64,000 bases of DNA from Arthrobacter sp. Hiyo8 (GCA_001549895.1 AP014719.1:4030001-4094000); one strand, 5' to 3'; shown: positions 1 through 9,065, counted from the stretch's first letter. Translations and numbers: made by a program. The notes: generated by a model not told the origin, from the sequence alone.

Positions 1-1656
1 GGAGAGCTCCTGCTGCTTTTCCTGGATGTAGTTCCACAGGTTCAGGAATCCGGTGAAGTCCGAGTTCTCATCCCTGAAGCGTGCGTGCTTCTCGGCGGCA
101 AGCTGCTGCTTGTCCGTCGGACGCTCGCGCGGATCCTGGATCGTCAAGGCCGCCGCCAGGATCATGACTTCCTTGACGCAGCCGCGCTTTCCGGCCTCGA
201 CAATCATCCTGCCGAGCCGGGGTCCACCGGGAGCTGGGCCAACTTCTGCCCGACGGCGGTCAGGCCGCCGCGGTTGTCGGTGCCGCCCCCGCGCGCGCTG
301 CGGCCGTCGACGGGTGGGGGAGCGCCGCCGTCGCCCGTGCGGGCCGCGCTCAAGGCGCCGAGTTCGCGCAACAGCGTGACGCCGTCGTTGATGGCCCGGG
401 AGTCCGGCGGCTCAACGAAGGGGAAGTTCTCCACGTCCTTGGGCCGCGGGCAACGCCCATGGCAGTCATCTGCAGGATGACCGCGGCAAGGTTGGTCCTC
501 AGGATCTCCGGATCAGTGAACGGGGGGCGTGACTCGAAGTCCTCCTCGGAATAGAGCCGGATGGCGATACCCTCGGACACGCGCCCGCAACGGCCGGAAC
601 GCTGGCTTGCCGATGCCTGCGACACGCGTTCAATCGGCAGCCGTTGCACCTTGGTGCGGTGCGAGTAGCGCGAGATGCGGGCCGTGCCGGTGTCGACGAC
701 GTATTTGATGCCGGGAACGGTCAAGGACGTTTCCGCGACGTTGGTAGCGAGGATGATCCGCCGCTTGCCGCCCGGGTTGAAGACCCTGTGCTGCTCCTGC
801 AGGCTCAAGCGGGCGAACAACGGCAGCACCTCGGTGCCCGCCAGCCTGCGGTTGGCCTGGATCCGGCCGTTCAACGCCTCGGCGGCGTCGCGGATCTCGC
901 GCTCGCCGGAGAAGAACACCAGGATGTCTCCGGGAGCCTCAAGCGCGAGCTCGTCGACGGCGTCGCACACGGCATCGAGTGGGTCGCGGTCTTCCTCGAG
1001 CTCGTCGTCGGACGCGTCCTCATCCTCGCCGGATGCACCGCCGGCCGGTTGGGACAGCGGCCGGTAGCGGATTTCCACCGGGTAGGTCCGGCCCGAGACC
1101 TCGATGATCGGCGCGGGTTCTTCCTCGCTGCCGAAATGCTTCGCGAAACGCTCGGGGTCGATGGTCGCCGAGGTGATGATGACCTTCAGGTCCGGCCTTT
1201 GCGGCAGGATCCGCTTGAGGTAGCCCAGGATGAAGTCGATGTTGAGGCTGCGCTCGTGTGCCTCGTCGATGATGATGGCGCTGTACTTACGTAGCAGCTT
1301 GTCCCGCTGGATCTCAGCCAGCAGGATGCCGTCGGTCATTAGCTTGATTTTGGTGGCCTTGCTGACTTCGCCGGTGAAACGGACCTGGAAGCCCACTTCC
1401 TGCCCGATCTCGACGCCCATCTCGAAGGCGATGCGTTCTGCGACGGTGCGCGCGGCAAGGCGGCGCGGCTGGTGTGGCCGATCAGGCCCTTGTCGCCGAG
1501 GCCGAGTTCCAGGCACATTTTGGGGATCTGCGTGGTCTTGCCGGAACCGGTTTCGCCGGCGATGATGGTCACCTGGTTTGCGGCGATGGCCGCCATCAAG
1601 TCCTCGCGGCGCTCGGAGACGGGCAGCTCTGCGGGGTAGGAAATATGAAGTGTCAT
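1..1656 (-). CDS. hrpA: ATP-dependent helicase HrpA (DEAH box), partial, frameshifted
   Basis: DEAH-box RNA helicase of the HrpA family; the C-terminal part lies beyond the window edge. From the start at 1656 one reads a P-loop (AGETGSGKTT, about residue 40), then DEAHERS as Walker B, and SGERE and QRSGRCGR helicase motifs. The reading frame changes three times: near 1471 (CACACC should be CACACCC), near 440 and near 220. Each is repaired by one extra C on the coding strand, after which the protein reads through to position 1. The start ATG lies 10 nt after a possible -10 box (TAGACT). It sits 13 nt downstream of the WYL regulator. The family assignment is firm; the frame breaks look like sequence errors. 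Confidence 0.9.
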
Positions 1657-1669
1657 GGCTGCTGACAGT

Positions 1670-2651
1670 CTACTGTGGCGGCGCGTCGGCGCGCAGTGCG
1701 CGCTTTCCCGCGGCCTTTTCCAATCGCCCGGCCATGGTGCGGCGTACTCCTTGAATTCTTCAGGAGAGATGATCTCAAAGTCCATGTCCAGCGCCGCGAG
1801 GTGCGCCGCGGGCTGTGCCAAGCTGTCCCAGCCGGCGCGGAGCAGGGTTGCGTTCCCGCCGTCGTCGCTCAGGCTAGCGAGCTGCGGGCCGACGACGGCG
1901 GCCACGTCGCCGATGGGGCGTGGAGGCGCACGACGACGTCGTAACGGTAAGGCGAGCGGTCACGGAGCGCTGGACGTAGTCCGCGAGGTCCTCGGCAGGC
2001 AGGGGGCGCGGCACATACTTTTTCCGTTCGGCCGGGAGCGTGGCGATGCGATCGGCACGGAACGTGCGCCAGTCTTCCCGGTCCACATCCCATGCGACCA
2101 GGTACCAGCGCCGCCCGGTGTCGACGAGCCGGTATGGCTCCACCAAACGCCGGCCAGCGTCACCGTCTGCCTTGACATAGTCGAAACTGAGTTGTCGCTT
2201 GTCCGCGATCGCCGCGGAGACCACAGTGAGCTGCTGGGGGTCAACCGACGCCGCGTTGCTGGGCAGTGTGGTGACCGCGGCCTTGAGCATCGCGAACTTC
2301 GGGCGGAGACGTGAGGGAAGCACCTGCTCGAGCTTGGCAAGGGCGCGGACCGATGCTTCGCCGATACCGGCCACGGACCCGCCGCCACCGAGTTCAGTCC
2401 CAAGGCGACGGCGAGAGCTTCATTGTCGTCAAGGAGCAGCGGCGGGAGCTGGGCCCGGCGCCCAGTTGGTAGCCGCCGGCTATCCCAGGCGAGGCGTGGA
2501 TGGGATAGCCGAGGTTCCGGAGCTTGTCGATATCGCGGCGGACGGTGCGCTCCGTGACACCCATCCGCTTGGCCAATGCCGGGCCGGTCCATTCACGCCG
2601 GACCTGCAGCAAGGACAGCAATTGCAGGAGCCTTGCGGACGTTTGGATCAT
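1670..2651 (-). CDS. WYL-domain transcriptional regulator, frameshifted
   Basis: Predicted DNA-binding regulator of the HTH_11/WYL family. The N-terminal winged helix reads LAKRMGVTERTVRRDIDKL, followed by the typical hinge SPGIAGGYQLGAG. The middle and C-terminal WYL region contains RQLSFDYVKADG and RRWYLVAWDVDREDWRTFR, and the protein ends in a short C-extension stopping at TAG 1670-1672. The frame changes near 2454, 2378, about 1948, about 1914 and about 1741; most are fixed by adding one C to a run of three or four C on the plus strand. The chosen ATG at 2651 follows TAGATT by 7 nt, as in leaderless actinobacterial genes. WYL proteins often sense nucleic acid or small ligands; no target can be read from the context. 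Confidence 0.8.
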
Positions 2652-2658
2652 GGCACTG

Positions 2659-2664
2659 AATCTA
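2659..2664 (-). promoter_or_regulatory. Leaderless-type -10 box of the WYL regulator
   Basis: TAGATT ends 7 nt before the ATG at 2651. This TAnnnT-to-start spacing recurs through the window and supports the chosen start. Confidence 0.5.
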
Positions 2665-2711
2665 GCCCACCATGCGGACAAAAGTCGTCCGTGTTGAGGG
2701 GCAGGCTGTCC

Positions 2712-2876
2712 TTAGAACGCGCGCAGTGTCCAGCACGAGTTGTCAGGCAGGTCCCTCGCCGTCCAGGGCTCGGAACGGTCGGGAAGGCGGCCGCGGCCGT
2801 CCCGAAGGACCGCTGAGATGGAAGCGGCGGCAGTGATGATGAGGATGATGAAGAGCAAGACTCCGATGAATTCCAT
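2712..2876 (-). CDS. Small single-pass membrane protein (54 aa)
   Basis: Short protein of unknown function. It begins with a hydrophobic helix (MEFIGVLLFIILIITAAASI, residues 1-20) and continues with a basic/acidic tail containing SEPWTARDLP. The hydrophobic start, the charged cytoplasmic-type tail and an intact frame in a region where other genes are broken support a real gene. It could start one or more codons upstream because the ribosome site is poor. It is divergent from the GlxA-type regulator and shares an 81-bp intergenic region with it that holds a perfect inverted repeat. Confidence 0.5.
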   Translation of the reverse strand: MEFIGVLLFIILIITAAASISAVLRDGRGRLPDRSEPWTARDLPDNSCWTLRAF

Positions 2877-2911
2877 GACTCCATCGTGTTCCTCACGCAC
2901 CCCAAGAAACA

Positions 2912-2948
2912 GTGGCAGAAATGACCCATTTAGGCAATTTTCTGCCAC
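2912..2948. promoter_or_regulatory. Inverted repeat, candidate operator of the GlxA-type regulator
   Basis: GTGGCAGAAA (2912-2921) and its exact reverse complement TTTCTGCCAC (2939-2948) are separated by 17 nt. The repeat ends 9 nt before the regulator's ATG and lies between two divergent genes, the position expected of an autoregulatory operator. No match to a known site was tested. Confidence 0.5.
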
Positions 2949-2957
2949 ACTGGATCT

Positions 2958-3922
2958 ATGTTGAAAACGGTGGCAATCATTGTTGTTCCCAACTTCTCGA
3001 TCTTCGAATTCGGGACCGCCTGCGAGGTCTTTGGCATTGACCGAGCGGACCGGGGAGTGGCGTTCCCGCTTTGACTTCAGGGTCTGCACCCCCGTACCGG
3101 GAGACGTGAAGATGAAGTCCGGCCTGTCGATGCATGTCGGACTGGGCCTGGAAGCTACGGCCGATGCCGACTTGGTCATCATGGCCCGTATGGACGGGAC
3201 GAGGACGTCCCGGAGCCTGTATTGGATGCGCTACGGGCGGCCCACACGCGCGGGGCTTGGGTCATGTCGATCTGCTCCGGGGCGTACGCGCTTGCCCGTG
3301 CGGGCCTCCTTGACGGGCGCCGCTGCACCACGCACTGGCACTATTCACAGGACCTCGCCAGCAGGTACCCGCAGATTCATGTGGACGAAAATGTGCTTTA
3401 CGTCCAGGACGGAACGATCATCACAAGTGCCGGCACGGCCGCCGGCATTGACGCCTGCCTCCATCTTGTCCGCGTCGAGCTTGGCGCAAACGTTGCTGCT
3501 GCCATCGCCCGCGACATGGTGGTTCCGCCGCACCGCGACGGCGGCCAGGCCCAGTTCATCGACCGGCCCATGCCCACGTGCGGCTCTGCGCCCATGGAGG
3601 CATTGCTGCGCTGGATGGTGGAAAACCTCGAGCATGACCACAGCGTCAACGAACTGGCTTCCCGGCTGCACATGTCCGCCCGGACCTTCGCCCGCCGGTT
3701 CCGGGCCGAAACAGGTGCCACACCGGCGGCGTGGCTCAATTCGCAACGGGTGCTCCGGGCACAGGAGCTCCTGGAAAGCACGGAGTTGAACATCGACGAA
3801 ATTGCGCGCGAAGCAGGATTCGGACATTCCGTGCTGCTGCGGCACCACTTCGCCAAGGTCCTGGCCACGAGCCCTCAGTCTTACCGGAGGCTTTCCGCGG
3901 CCAGTTGGCGGAAGTTGGCTAG
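2958..3922 (+). CDS. GlxA-family regulator (DJ-1/PfpI domain plus AraC HTH), frameshifted
   Basis: Two-domain transcription factor of about 320 residues. The N-terminal amidase-like DJ-1/PfpI domain begins VAIIVVPNFSIFEFG and has the nucleophile-elbow region MSICSGAYALARAG. The C-terminal AraC helix-turn-helix pair includes SVNELASRLHMSARTFARRF and IDEIAREAGFGHS. Frame changes occur near 3065 (two bases missing in GTGGCGTTCCCGC), near 3197 (GACGGGACG lacks a G) and near 3888 (GGAGGCTTT lacks a G); the repaired protein ends AFRGQLAEVG at TAG 3920-3922. Its stop overlaps the convergent stop of the emfourin-like gene. Targets are unknown; autoregulation through the repeat at 2912-2948 is likely. 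Confidence 0.85.
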
Positions 3923-4241
3923 CGGCGGAGGGTCTCGTGGCCTTCTACCTTGGCGTTCTCCACAAGGGTGTGCCATGGCCCGGTGACCTCGGTCTCCGGG
4001 AGCGTGGCACGGTGTTGTCCGGCGCGGATTGAATACATGAACCGGTCGGCTTGCCGGCAGCTTTCCCGGGTGCCCGCGCGGCCGCCTGTGCGCTGGCGCG
4101 ACCGCGGGTCGGCACTTGGTCCCAAGGGCAGGCCTCCACGATCGGCATCCAGCGCTGCTTATCTTCGGAGGTGGCGGCATCCACGGTCCAGACGCGTGTG
4201 ATCGCGGCGACGCCACCGCTGCGCTGGACGGTGATTTTCAT
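3919..4241 (-). CDS. Emfourin-like inhibitor of protealysin-type proteases, frameshifted
   Basis: Small cytoplasmic protein of about 107 residues that should bind and inhibit the M4 protease encoded just upstream. The start MKITVQRSGGVAAITR matches the emfourin pattern (a short strand followed by a Ser-Gly-Gly-rich turn). The C-terminal part includes DRFMYSIRAGQHRATLPE and ends VEGHETLRR. One frame change lies near 4110-4130. It follows the protease stop by 33 nt, so the two form an operon, the known arrangement for protealysin and emfourin. The call rests on the N-terminal motif and this gene order. Confidence 0.75.
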
Positions 4242-4274
4242 GTTCTGCGGCTTCCACTGCTCCGGAGGGTGCTG

Positions 4275-5317
4275 CTAGAGCTTTACCTTCACAGTTTCCC
4301 ACGCCGTACGGACTGCGTCATGCTCGTGTGAGCCGGCGCCGAAGAGCTCCTCTGCCGAGGCCACTGTGGCCTTGGCGAAGCGTCCGAAGGTGCACGTGGC
4401 AGGCAATACGCCGCTGGTCAGCGTGTTGTACCAGATCTGCCCCGGAGCCTCCCACGCCTTGCCACCCAGCTCCAGGGCAAGAAGGGAGAACGCCCGGTTG
4501 GGGATGCCTGAATTGATGTGGACACCGCCGTTGTCCGCGGTAGTGCGGACGTACTTGTCCATGGAGTCCGGCTGCGGATCCTTGCCCAGAACGTCGTCGT
4601 CATACGCGGTGCCGGGTGCCCTCATGGAACGGAGCGCGGTGCCTTGGACGGCGTCGGTGAACAAGCCCTCGCCGATCAGCCAACTGGCCTCCGCAGCCGA
4701 TTGCTTTTTGGCGTATTGCTCCACCAGCGCCCCGAAAACATCCGACATGGACTCGTTGAGGGCTCCGGCCTGGTTCCGGTAGGCGAGGGCTGCCGTGTAT
4801 TGGGTGACGCCGTGGGCAAGCTCGTGCCCTATGACGCTGAGCGACTTCGTGAACCTCTGGAAGATCTCGCCGTCGCCGTCACCGAAGACCATTTGGCTGC
4901 CGTTCCAGAAAGCATTGTCATACAGCTCGCCGTAGTGGACAGTGGCATCAAGTTTCAGCCCGGCGCCGTCGATCGAATTACGGCTGAACGCACCTGCATA
5001 CAGCGCGTGGGTTTCGCCCAGTCCGTCGTAGGCTTCATCGGCGGCGGGGTCGCCCGTTGCCGGACCTTTTTCCTTGCGGACGAGCTTGCCGGGCAGGGCT
5101 TCGGTGGAGCCAGCGTCGTAGATGGTCCGCTTGGGCGGGCCGGGCTTCGCCTGCCGTGCCGTCGGCACGGGGCCGGCACGGGAAGCGCGCGGACCGCCTG
5201 GAGGTTCTTGATGTGGAGCAGGGATTCCTTGGCCGCCCGTGCGATCACCCGCAGGCGGGGCTCGTGCTGTGCCGCCAGCCTTCGCAGCATGTAGGGAGGA
5301 ATGATGGAACAGATCAC
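4275..5317 (-). CDS. Protealysin-like M4 neutral metallopeptidase, frameshifted
   Basis: Zinc metalloprotease of the thermolysin family, protealysin subgroup. The catalytic motif is VIGHELAHGVTQ, the third zinc ligand lies in ALNESMSDVFG, and the catalytic histidine is in GGVHINSGIPNRAF. The short precursor begins ICSIIPPYMLRRLA; the PPYML motif is typical of protealysin propeptides, and there is no signal peptide, so the enzyme is made without a Sec leader. The frame changes near 5170, where GGGG should be five G (plus strand). GTG at 5317 is chosen because it precedes the PPYML motif directly and follows AAAGGG. A palindrome and a -10-like box lie immediately upstream. Confidence 0.9.
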
Positions 5318-5327
5318 GGCGAACCCT

Positions 5328-5352
5328 TTCGTACCTGTTGGACGGGTACGAA
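5328..5352. promoter_or_regulatory. Palindrome at the protease-inhibitor operon promoter
   Basis: TTCGTACC (5328-5335) and GGTACGAA (5345-5352) form a perfect 8-bp inverted repeat with a 9-nt spacer, 10 nt upstream of the GTG at 5317. A TAAGCT box on the minus strand (5354-5359) would place transcription start inside the palindrome, so a repressor could block initiation there. Confidence 0.5.
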
Positions 5353-5406
5353 CAGCTTAGGAGTGGCTACTGACTTTTTAGCCGGGCCGGTGCGGCATGT
5401 CCGGGA

Positions 5407-5577
5407 TCACGACGACTCGGAGGCCTCCTGCAAGCACACCGGCAACAGTTCCTCCTCATATTCGGGGCCCTTCAGGATCCGTTGCAGCTTGCCGAGGTCC
5501 ACGATGCCATTGCCCCAGGCCAGTTCGATTTCGTAGAGGGCTTGCTTGTTGCGGCGGGCGGCTTCACATTCAGGCAT
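5407..5577 (-). CDS. Hypothetical protein (56 aa)
   Basis: Unrecognised short protein, MPECEAARRNKQALYEIE at the start and an acidic end (LKGPEYEEELLPV). Its ATG overlaps the stop codon of a preceding reading frame in the string ATGCCTGA, as in translationally coupled genes. The helix-forming, charged composition looks more like protein than chance, but there is no family match I can name. Confidence 0.35.
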   Translation of the reverse strand: MPECEAARRNKQALYEIELAWGNGIVDLGKLQRILKGPEYEEELLPVCLQEASESS

Positions 5578-5734
5578 CGGTGTCCTTGGGTTGTGGGCAA
5601 AGGATGGTTGCGAGATGTGCTGCTGGGAGCCGCGACAGCTTCTTGGCGAGAACCGGGGCAATGGACTCGAGCTCGGGGAACGCTGCTGCGGGCTCCTGTT
5701 GAGGTGTCTGCCCTGGTCTTTTTGTTGTCTGCAC
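5570..5734 (-). CDS. Possible small protein overlapping the 56-aa gene
   Basis: Open frame from a GTG at 5734 ending at a TGA that overlaps the next ATG by 8 nt. The central part (FPELESIAPVLAKKLSRLP) is amphipathic and helix-like. There is no clear ribosome site and no recognised family; it could be non-coding. Confidence 0.2.
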   Translation of the reverse strand: MQTTKRPGQTPQQEPAAAFPELESIAPVLAKKLSRLPAAHLATILCPQPKDTDA

Positions 5735-5835
5735 AAGAACGTTGTGCTGGCAGGCGGCCAATCGTGACGCAGTTTTCCACTTTTTGTTGCCCGACTGGCA
5801 AGCGGCGAGGCTCCACGGCAAACGGTGAGGCAAAG

Positions 5836-5870
5836 AAAACCCCGCCGGTTCCTTGAACTGGCGGGGTTTT
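5836..5870 (-). terminator. Rho-independent terminator after tRNA-Arg
   Basis: AAAACCCCGCC (5836-5846) pairs with GGCGGGGTTTT (5860-5870), giving an 11-bp stem with a T-run on either strand. It starts 6 nt downstream of the tRNA on the minus strand. Confidence 0.85.
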
Positions 5871-5876
5871 CTGTTG

Positions 5877-5949
5877 TGCCCTCGATAGGATTCGAACCTA
5901 CGGCCTTCTGCTCCGGAGGCAGACGCTCTATCCCCTGAGCTACGAGGGC
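5877..5949 (-). tRNA. tRNA-Arg (anticodon CCG)
   Basis: 73-nt cloverleaf on the minus strand. The acceptor stem is GCCCTCG paired with CGAGGGC, the D-arm is GCTCAGGGGATAGAGC, the anticodon loop is CTCCGGA, and the T-arm is GTAGGTTCGAATCCTAT. The CCA end is not encoded. It reads CGG codons. An open frame across it (ALVAQGIERLPPEQKAVGSN) is the familiar false translation of a tRNA gene. Confidence 0.97.
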
Positions 5950-6035
5950 ATCCGGGCTCCCGTCCGTTGCCGGAGGGACGTCCACGAGCTTAGCAGGTCA
6001 CCGCGCCGCAATGGAAAACGGGCGGGGGCGAGCCG

Positions 6036-7554
6036 TCAGTAGCCCGCGAAAGCGTCCACATGGATGCGTCCGGCTCCGGCATGGCGGGCGGCGGAGCGAA
6101 GGGTGTCCACGTTTGCCGGGGACCCGGAGACGTACACGTCCCGCTCGGCCACATCGGGGATGAGCTCCCGCAGGGAGTCGCCGTCGATGCGGCTCCGCCC
6201 GGCGTCGTGCATGAACGACGGCGGCGGGGAACCGTCCGAAAGGCGGGCGATGACCCGCGCGCCCGAGGCCTCCAGGACATCTCTCCCGGCAAGTTCTGCG
6301 GCGCTGGGGGCGAGATACAGCACGACGATGTCCCGTCGCGCGGAGCTGCCGGACGCCAGCTGGGAAAGGAAAGGCGCAATCCCGATTCCGGCCGCGATGA
6401 GCAGCACGGGTTTGCCGGCGTCGGCGGCAGGACAAAGTCGCCGCCCACCGCGGTTCCGCTGACGCACTCTCCAGGCTCAAGCGCGAGCAACGCACGCTTG
6501 GCGGCGGAGACTGGTTCCGCCGTGCCGACGCCGAATGTCATCTCGGGCGAGTCGGGCGAGCTGGTGATGCTGAAGACCCGTCGCCGCCCTTTACCGTCCG
6601 AGCGCGAGTGCGGAAGGTTGAGTTCCATGAACTGCCCCGGGAGGAAACGGACGGGCCGTCGTGGCTCAAAGCGGAACTCGGTAGTGAACGGCGTCAGGGG
6701 CGCGAACCCTTGAACGTCAGCATGATCCCGCCCCGCTGCCCCACGAGGAACGCGAGGAGGTTTCCGATCAGCAGAGCGAGTTCCGGCGAATTGGCCACGC
6801 CCGCCACGTTGTACGGCACAGCAAACAACAAGGCCACGACGGCGGCCAGTACCATTTGCTGCCAGCGGCGGGGAGGCAGGGTGAGGGGCTCGGTGAGCAT
6901 GAAACCGACGAAAAAGAGCAGTGGCTGCTGCGCGATCGGTTGCCACAAAGCGGGTCCGAAGGACATTCCGCCGCGCAGGAGCACGGCGCACACCACCGAC
7001 AGCGCCACGACGAAGAAAGTGCAGGCCATGAGCACCTTCAGCGTCCGGTACAGCACCAACAGCACGCCGGGAACCAGGAGCCACAACATGGCCGGGGTTG
7101 CCGCCCACCACGTGGCGATGTTCAAACCGGTGAGCCCGGCGATGAAGGCGCCCGCCGCGGCGGGATTGAATATATGCCGGCCTCGGAACGCCAAGACGTA
7201 TTTGGATGCCGAGGCCAAGACGCATGCCACGGCGACTCCGGCGAGGTCGAGGACCTGGACCGAAGGAATCAGCTCGGTGGGCCAGAACAGGAAGTACAAC
7301 AAGAGGCCCGTGATGAGCGAGGACTCCGAGTGCGGCTGGACCTTGAAGAGCATGGCCATGAGCCGGTTGGATGCATACGTCAGGCCCAGGCACAGCACAA
7401 GATGGACAACCATTTCAGGCAGCCCGAAGCTCAACCAGCCCAGGGCGTTCAACACCATGCTGTACGCCGCGAGAACGGCAAGGACCCAAAGAATCAGCCG
7501 GTACATCGTGAAATGGCCGAGCCAGGCATCCACTCGCGCTTTGATGGCAATCAT
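6036..7554 (-). CDS. RnfD/NqrB-like membrane domain fused to ferredoxin-reductase-like FAD/NAD(P) domain, frameshifted
   Basis: Predicted transmembrane flavin electron carrier of about 507 residues. Residues 1 to about 280 are a multi-helix membrane domain of the RnfD/NqrB type, with SKYVLAFRGRHIFNPAAAG and FMLTEPLTLPPRRW as family signatures. The C-terminal half is a ferredoxin-NADP reductase-like module: LPGQFMELNLPH and RVFSITSSP for FAD, VLLIAAGIGIAPFLSQL for the NAD(P) site and a final YVSGSPANVDTLR. Frame changes lie near 6704 (CGCCCCTGA lacks a C, exactly at the domain junction) and near 6423. ATG 7554 overlaps the ApbE stop as ATGA. Repaired, the junction reads straight through, so it is one fused protein rather than two genes. 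It would pass electrons from NAD(P)H to membrane or surface flavins. Confidence 0.8.
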
Positions 7555-8422
7555 GAGAACAGTGTCCCTTCGAAGCCGGCCGAATAGGCGGCGTGTCCGT
7601 CCGAATAGACCATGAGCCAGGAAAACTCGAATTCTCGCTCAAGTACTTTCGGATCCACCATGAAGAGCGCCGTGGCCAGCGCATCGGCTTCCATTGCGGT
7701 GGTAGCCATGGTCCACGTGGCCACCACGGTCTCTATCGGGAACCCGGTGGCGCCGTCGAGGACATGGTGCAGCCCGTCGCCCCACGCGCGGCGGTTGGCG
7801 GCTGAAGCGCACAGCGCCCCGTCATGGAGTTCGACGACGCCGATCGCCTGGGTGGGGTCGTAGGGGTGTTCGAGGCCCACGCCCAACGGCTCCGCCCCGG
7901 AATGAAGCATGTCGCCGCTGGCATCGACCAGGAACTCCGTGGTTCCCGCTCCACGCAGGACCGAGGCCAGAAGGTCCACCAATTGGCCTTTCCCGGCAGC
8001 ACCGATGTCCAAAACCACAGGGACGGAAGCGGAAATCTCCGTGCCGTTCCATACGAGGGCGTCTTCCCAGCGCCGTGCCGGCACCGGATGGCCGAGGGCC
8101 GCAAGGCATAGTCCGCCCCGTAGCCCAGGTGCTCGAGGCTGCCGCCGATGAGCGGCGTCATGGTGCCGTCGCTGAGGCGGTACAGCTTTTTGAAAAGCCG
8201 TTCCAGCTCGCCTGCCCCGGCAGGGAGGGTCACGGTGCCGGGTTCACGGGCGAGCGCTGCAACCAGGGAGTCGTCCCGGAAGCGCGAGTAGCTTCTGTCG
8301 TAGTCCTCCACGATGCCGAGCAAGCCGGCGCGCACCTCCTCGGGGAGTTGCTCCGGCGTCGAGATTTCCCACGTGGTTCCGATCCCGTCGAAGCCGAACA
8401 CGCTCCAGCCCGTGTGCGCCAT
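7551..8422 (-). CDS. apbE: FAD:protein FMN transferase ApbE, frameshifted
   Basis: Transfers FMN from FAD onto Ser/Thr of target flavoproteins. Family motifs seen are TMTPLIGGSLEHLGYG, DIGAAGKGQLVD (the lipid/FAD-binding Lys-Gly), HHVLDGATGFP (equivalent of HIIDPxTG) and TMATTAMEADALATALF with the metal-binding Asp region. About 290 residues. The frame changes near 8095 within a G/C-rich stretch. Only 4 nt separate it from the upstream FMN-binding protein, and its stop overlaps the next start, so the three genes are co-expressed. The neighbour with an FMN_bind domain is its likely substrate. Confidence 0.9.
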
Positions 8423-8426
8423 GCGC

Positions 8427-8845
8427 CTATTTGGCCTCGGACTTGATGGTTTCCACGGCCTTGTTGAATCCTTGGCTGGTCAAGGAGGAGCCGGCGACTT
8501 TTGAGACGTTGATCTCATCCAGTTTCTTGCCGACCACCTGCGCCGCGATGCCGTTCTTGAACTGCCCCTGGAATTCCTTGGTGTTCGGGTTGTTGGCATG
8601 GACTGTGATGTCCACCGCGGAAATGGTGCCACCGGCCAATGTCAGCTTGACCCCACGGTTTCACCGCCGTTGGGTGAAATGTAGTCACCGTCCGCACTGT
8701 AGGTACCGTCCTTGTAGGGGCCGGAAATCGTGGAGGTCTTTTGCGGGGTGCTGCCTTGTGCCGAGGGGGCGCAAGCTGCCACCGAACTGGCCAGGGAGAG
8801 GCCGGCGGCGCCCACCAGGAGGCCCTTGCGGAGTGGCGTAGTCAT
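8427..8845 (-). CDS. FMN-binding domain lipoprotein, frameshifted
   Basis: Secreted lipoprotein carrying covalently bound FMN. It has a lipoprotein signal peptide (MTTPLRKGLLVGAAG then a lipobox ending VAAC, cysteine about residue 25) and a C-terminal FMN_bind domain. The attachment region VAGSSLTSQGFNKAV corresponds to the SGAT-type motif, with the acceptor Thr kept but Gly-Ala replaced by Ser-Leu. One frame change near 8651 (GTGGGGTCA lacks a G) joins ETVG to VKLTLAGGTISAVDI. First gene of the operon with apbE and the RnfD/FNR fusion. About 140 residues. Confidence 0.85.
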
Positions 8846-9053
8846 GGTTCTGCTCGTTTCAACTGGACTCGAAAAGTGGTCAATGCGCGTTCCTTCGGGC
8901 CGTGGGCCGATCACACCACTGACGGTGATTTCAGCCTATCGGTTCAGTCTGGGAGCTTTACTGGCCGAAGCTGGGCGCCGGCTGGGTGCGCGCTGGTGCC
9001 CGCGTGTGCGCATTGCTAAGCATTAGAATTCCACCACTTGCAAGCCCCACCGG

Positions 9054-9059
9054 TAGGCT
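9054..9059 (+). promoter_or_regulatory. Leaderless-type -10 box of argS
   Basis: TAGGCT ends 6 nt before the GTG at 9066. It fits the TAnnnT-to-start pattern shared by many genes here. No good -35 is visible. Confidence 0.5.
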
Positions 9060-9065
9060 AGACGG

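Noticed and set aside
5870..5985. Reading frame with ALVAQGIERLPPEQKAVGSNP on the minus strand
   Set aside because: It is the translation of the tRNA-Arg gene, a well-known false protein.
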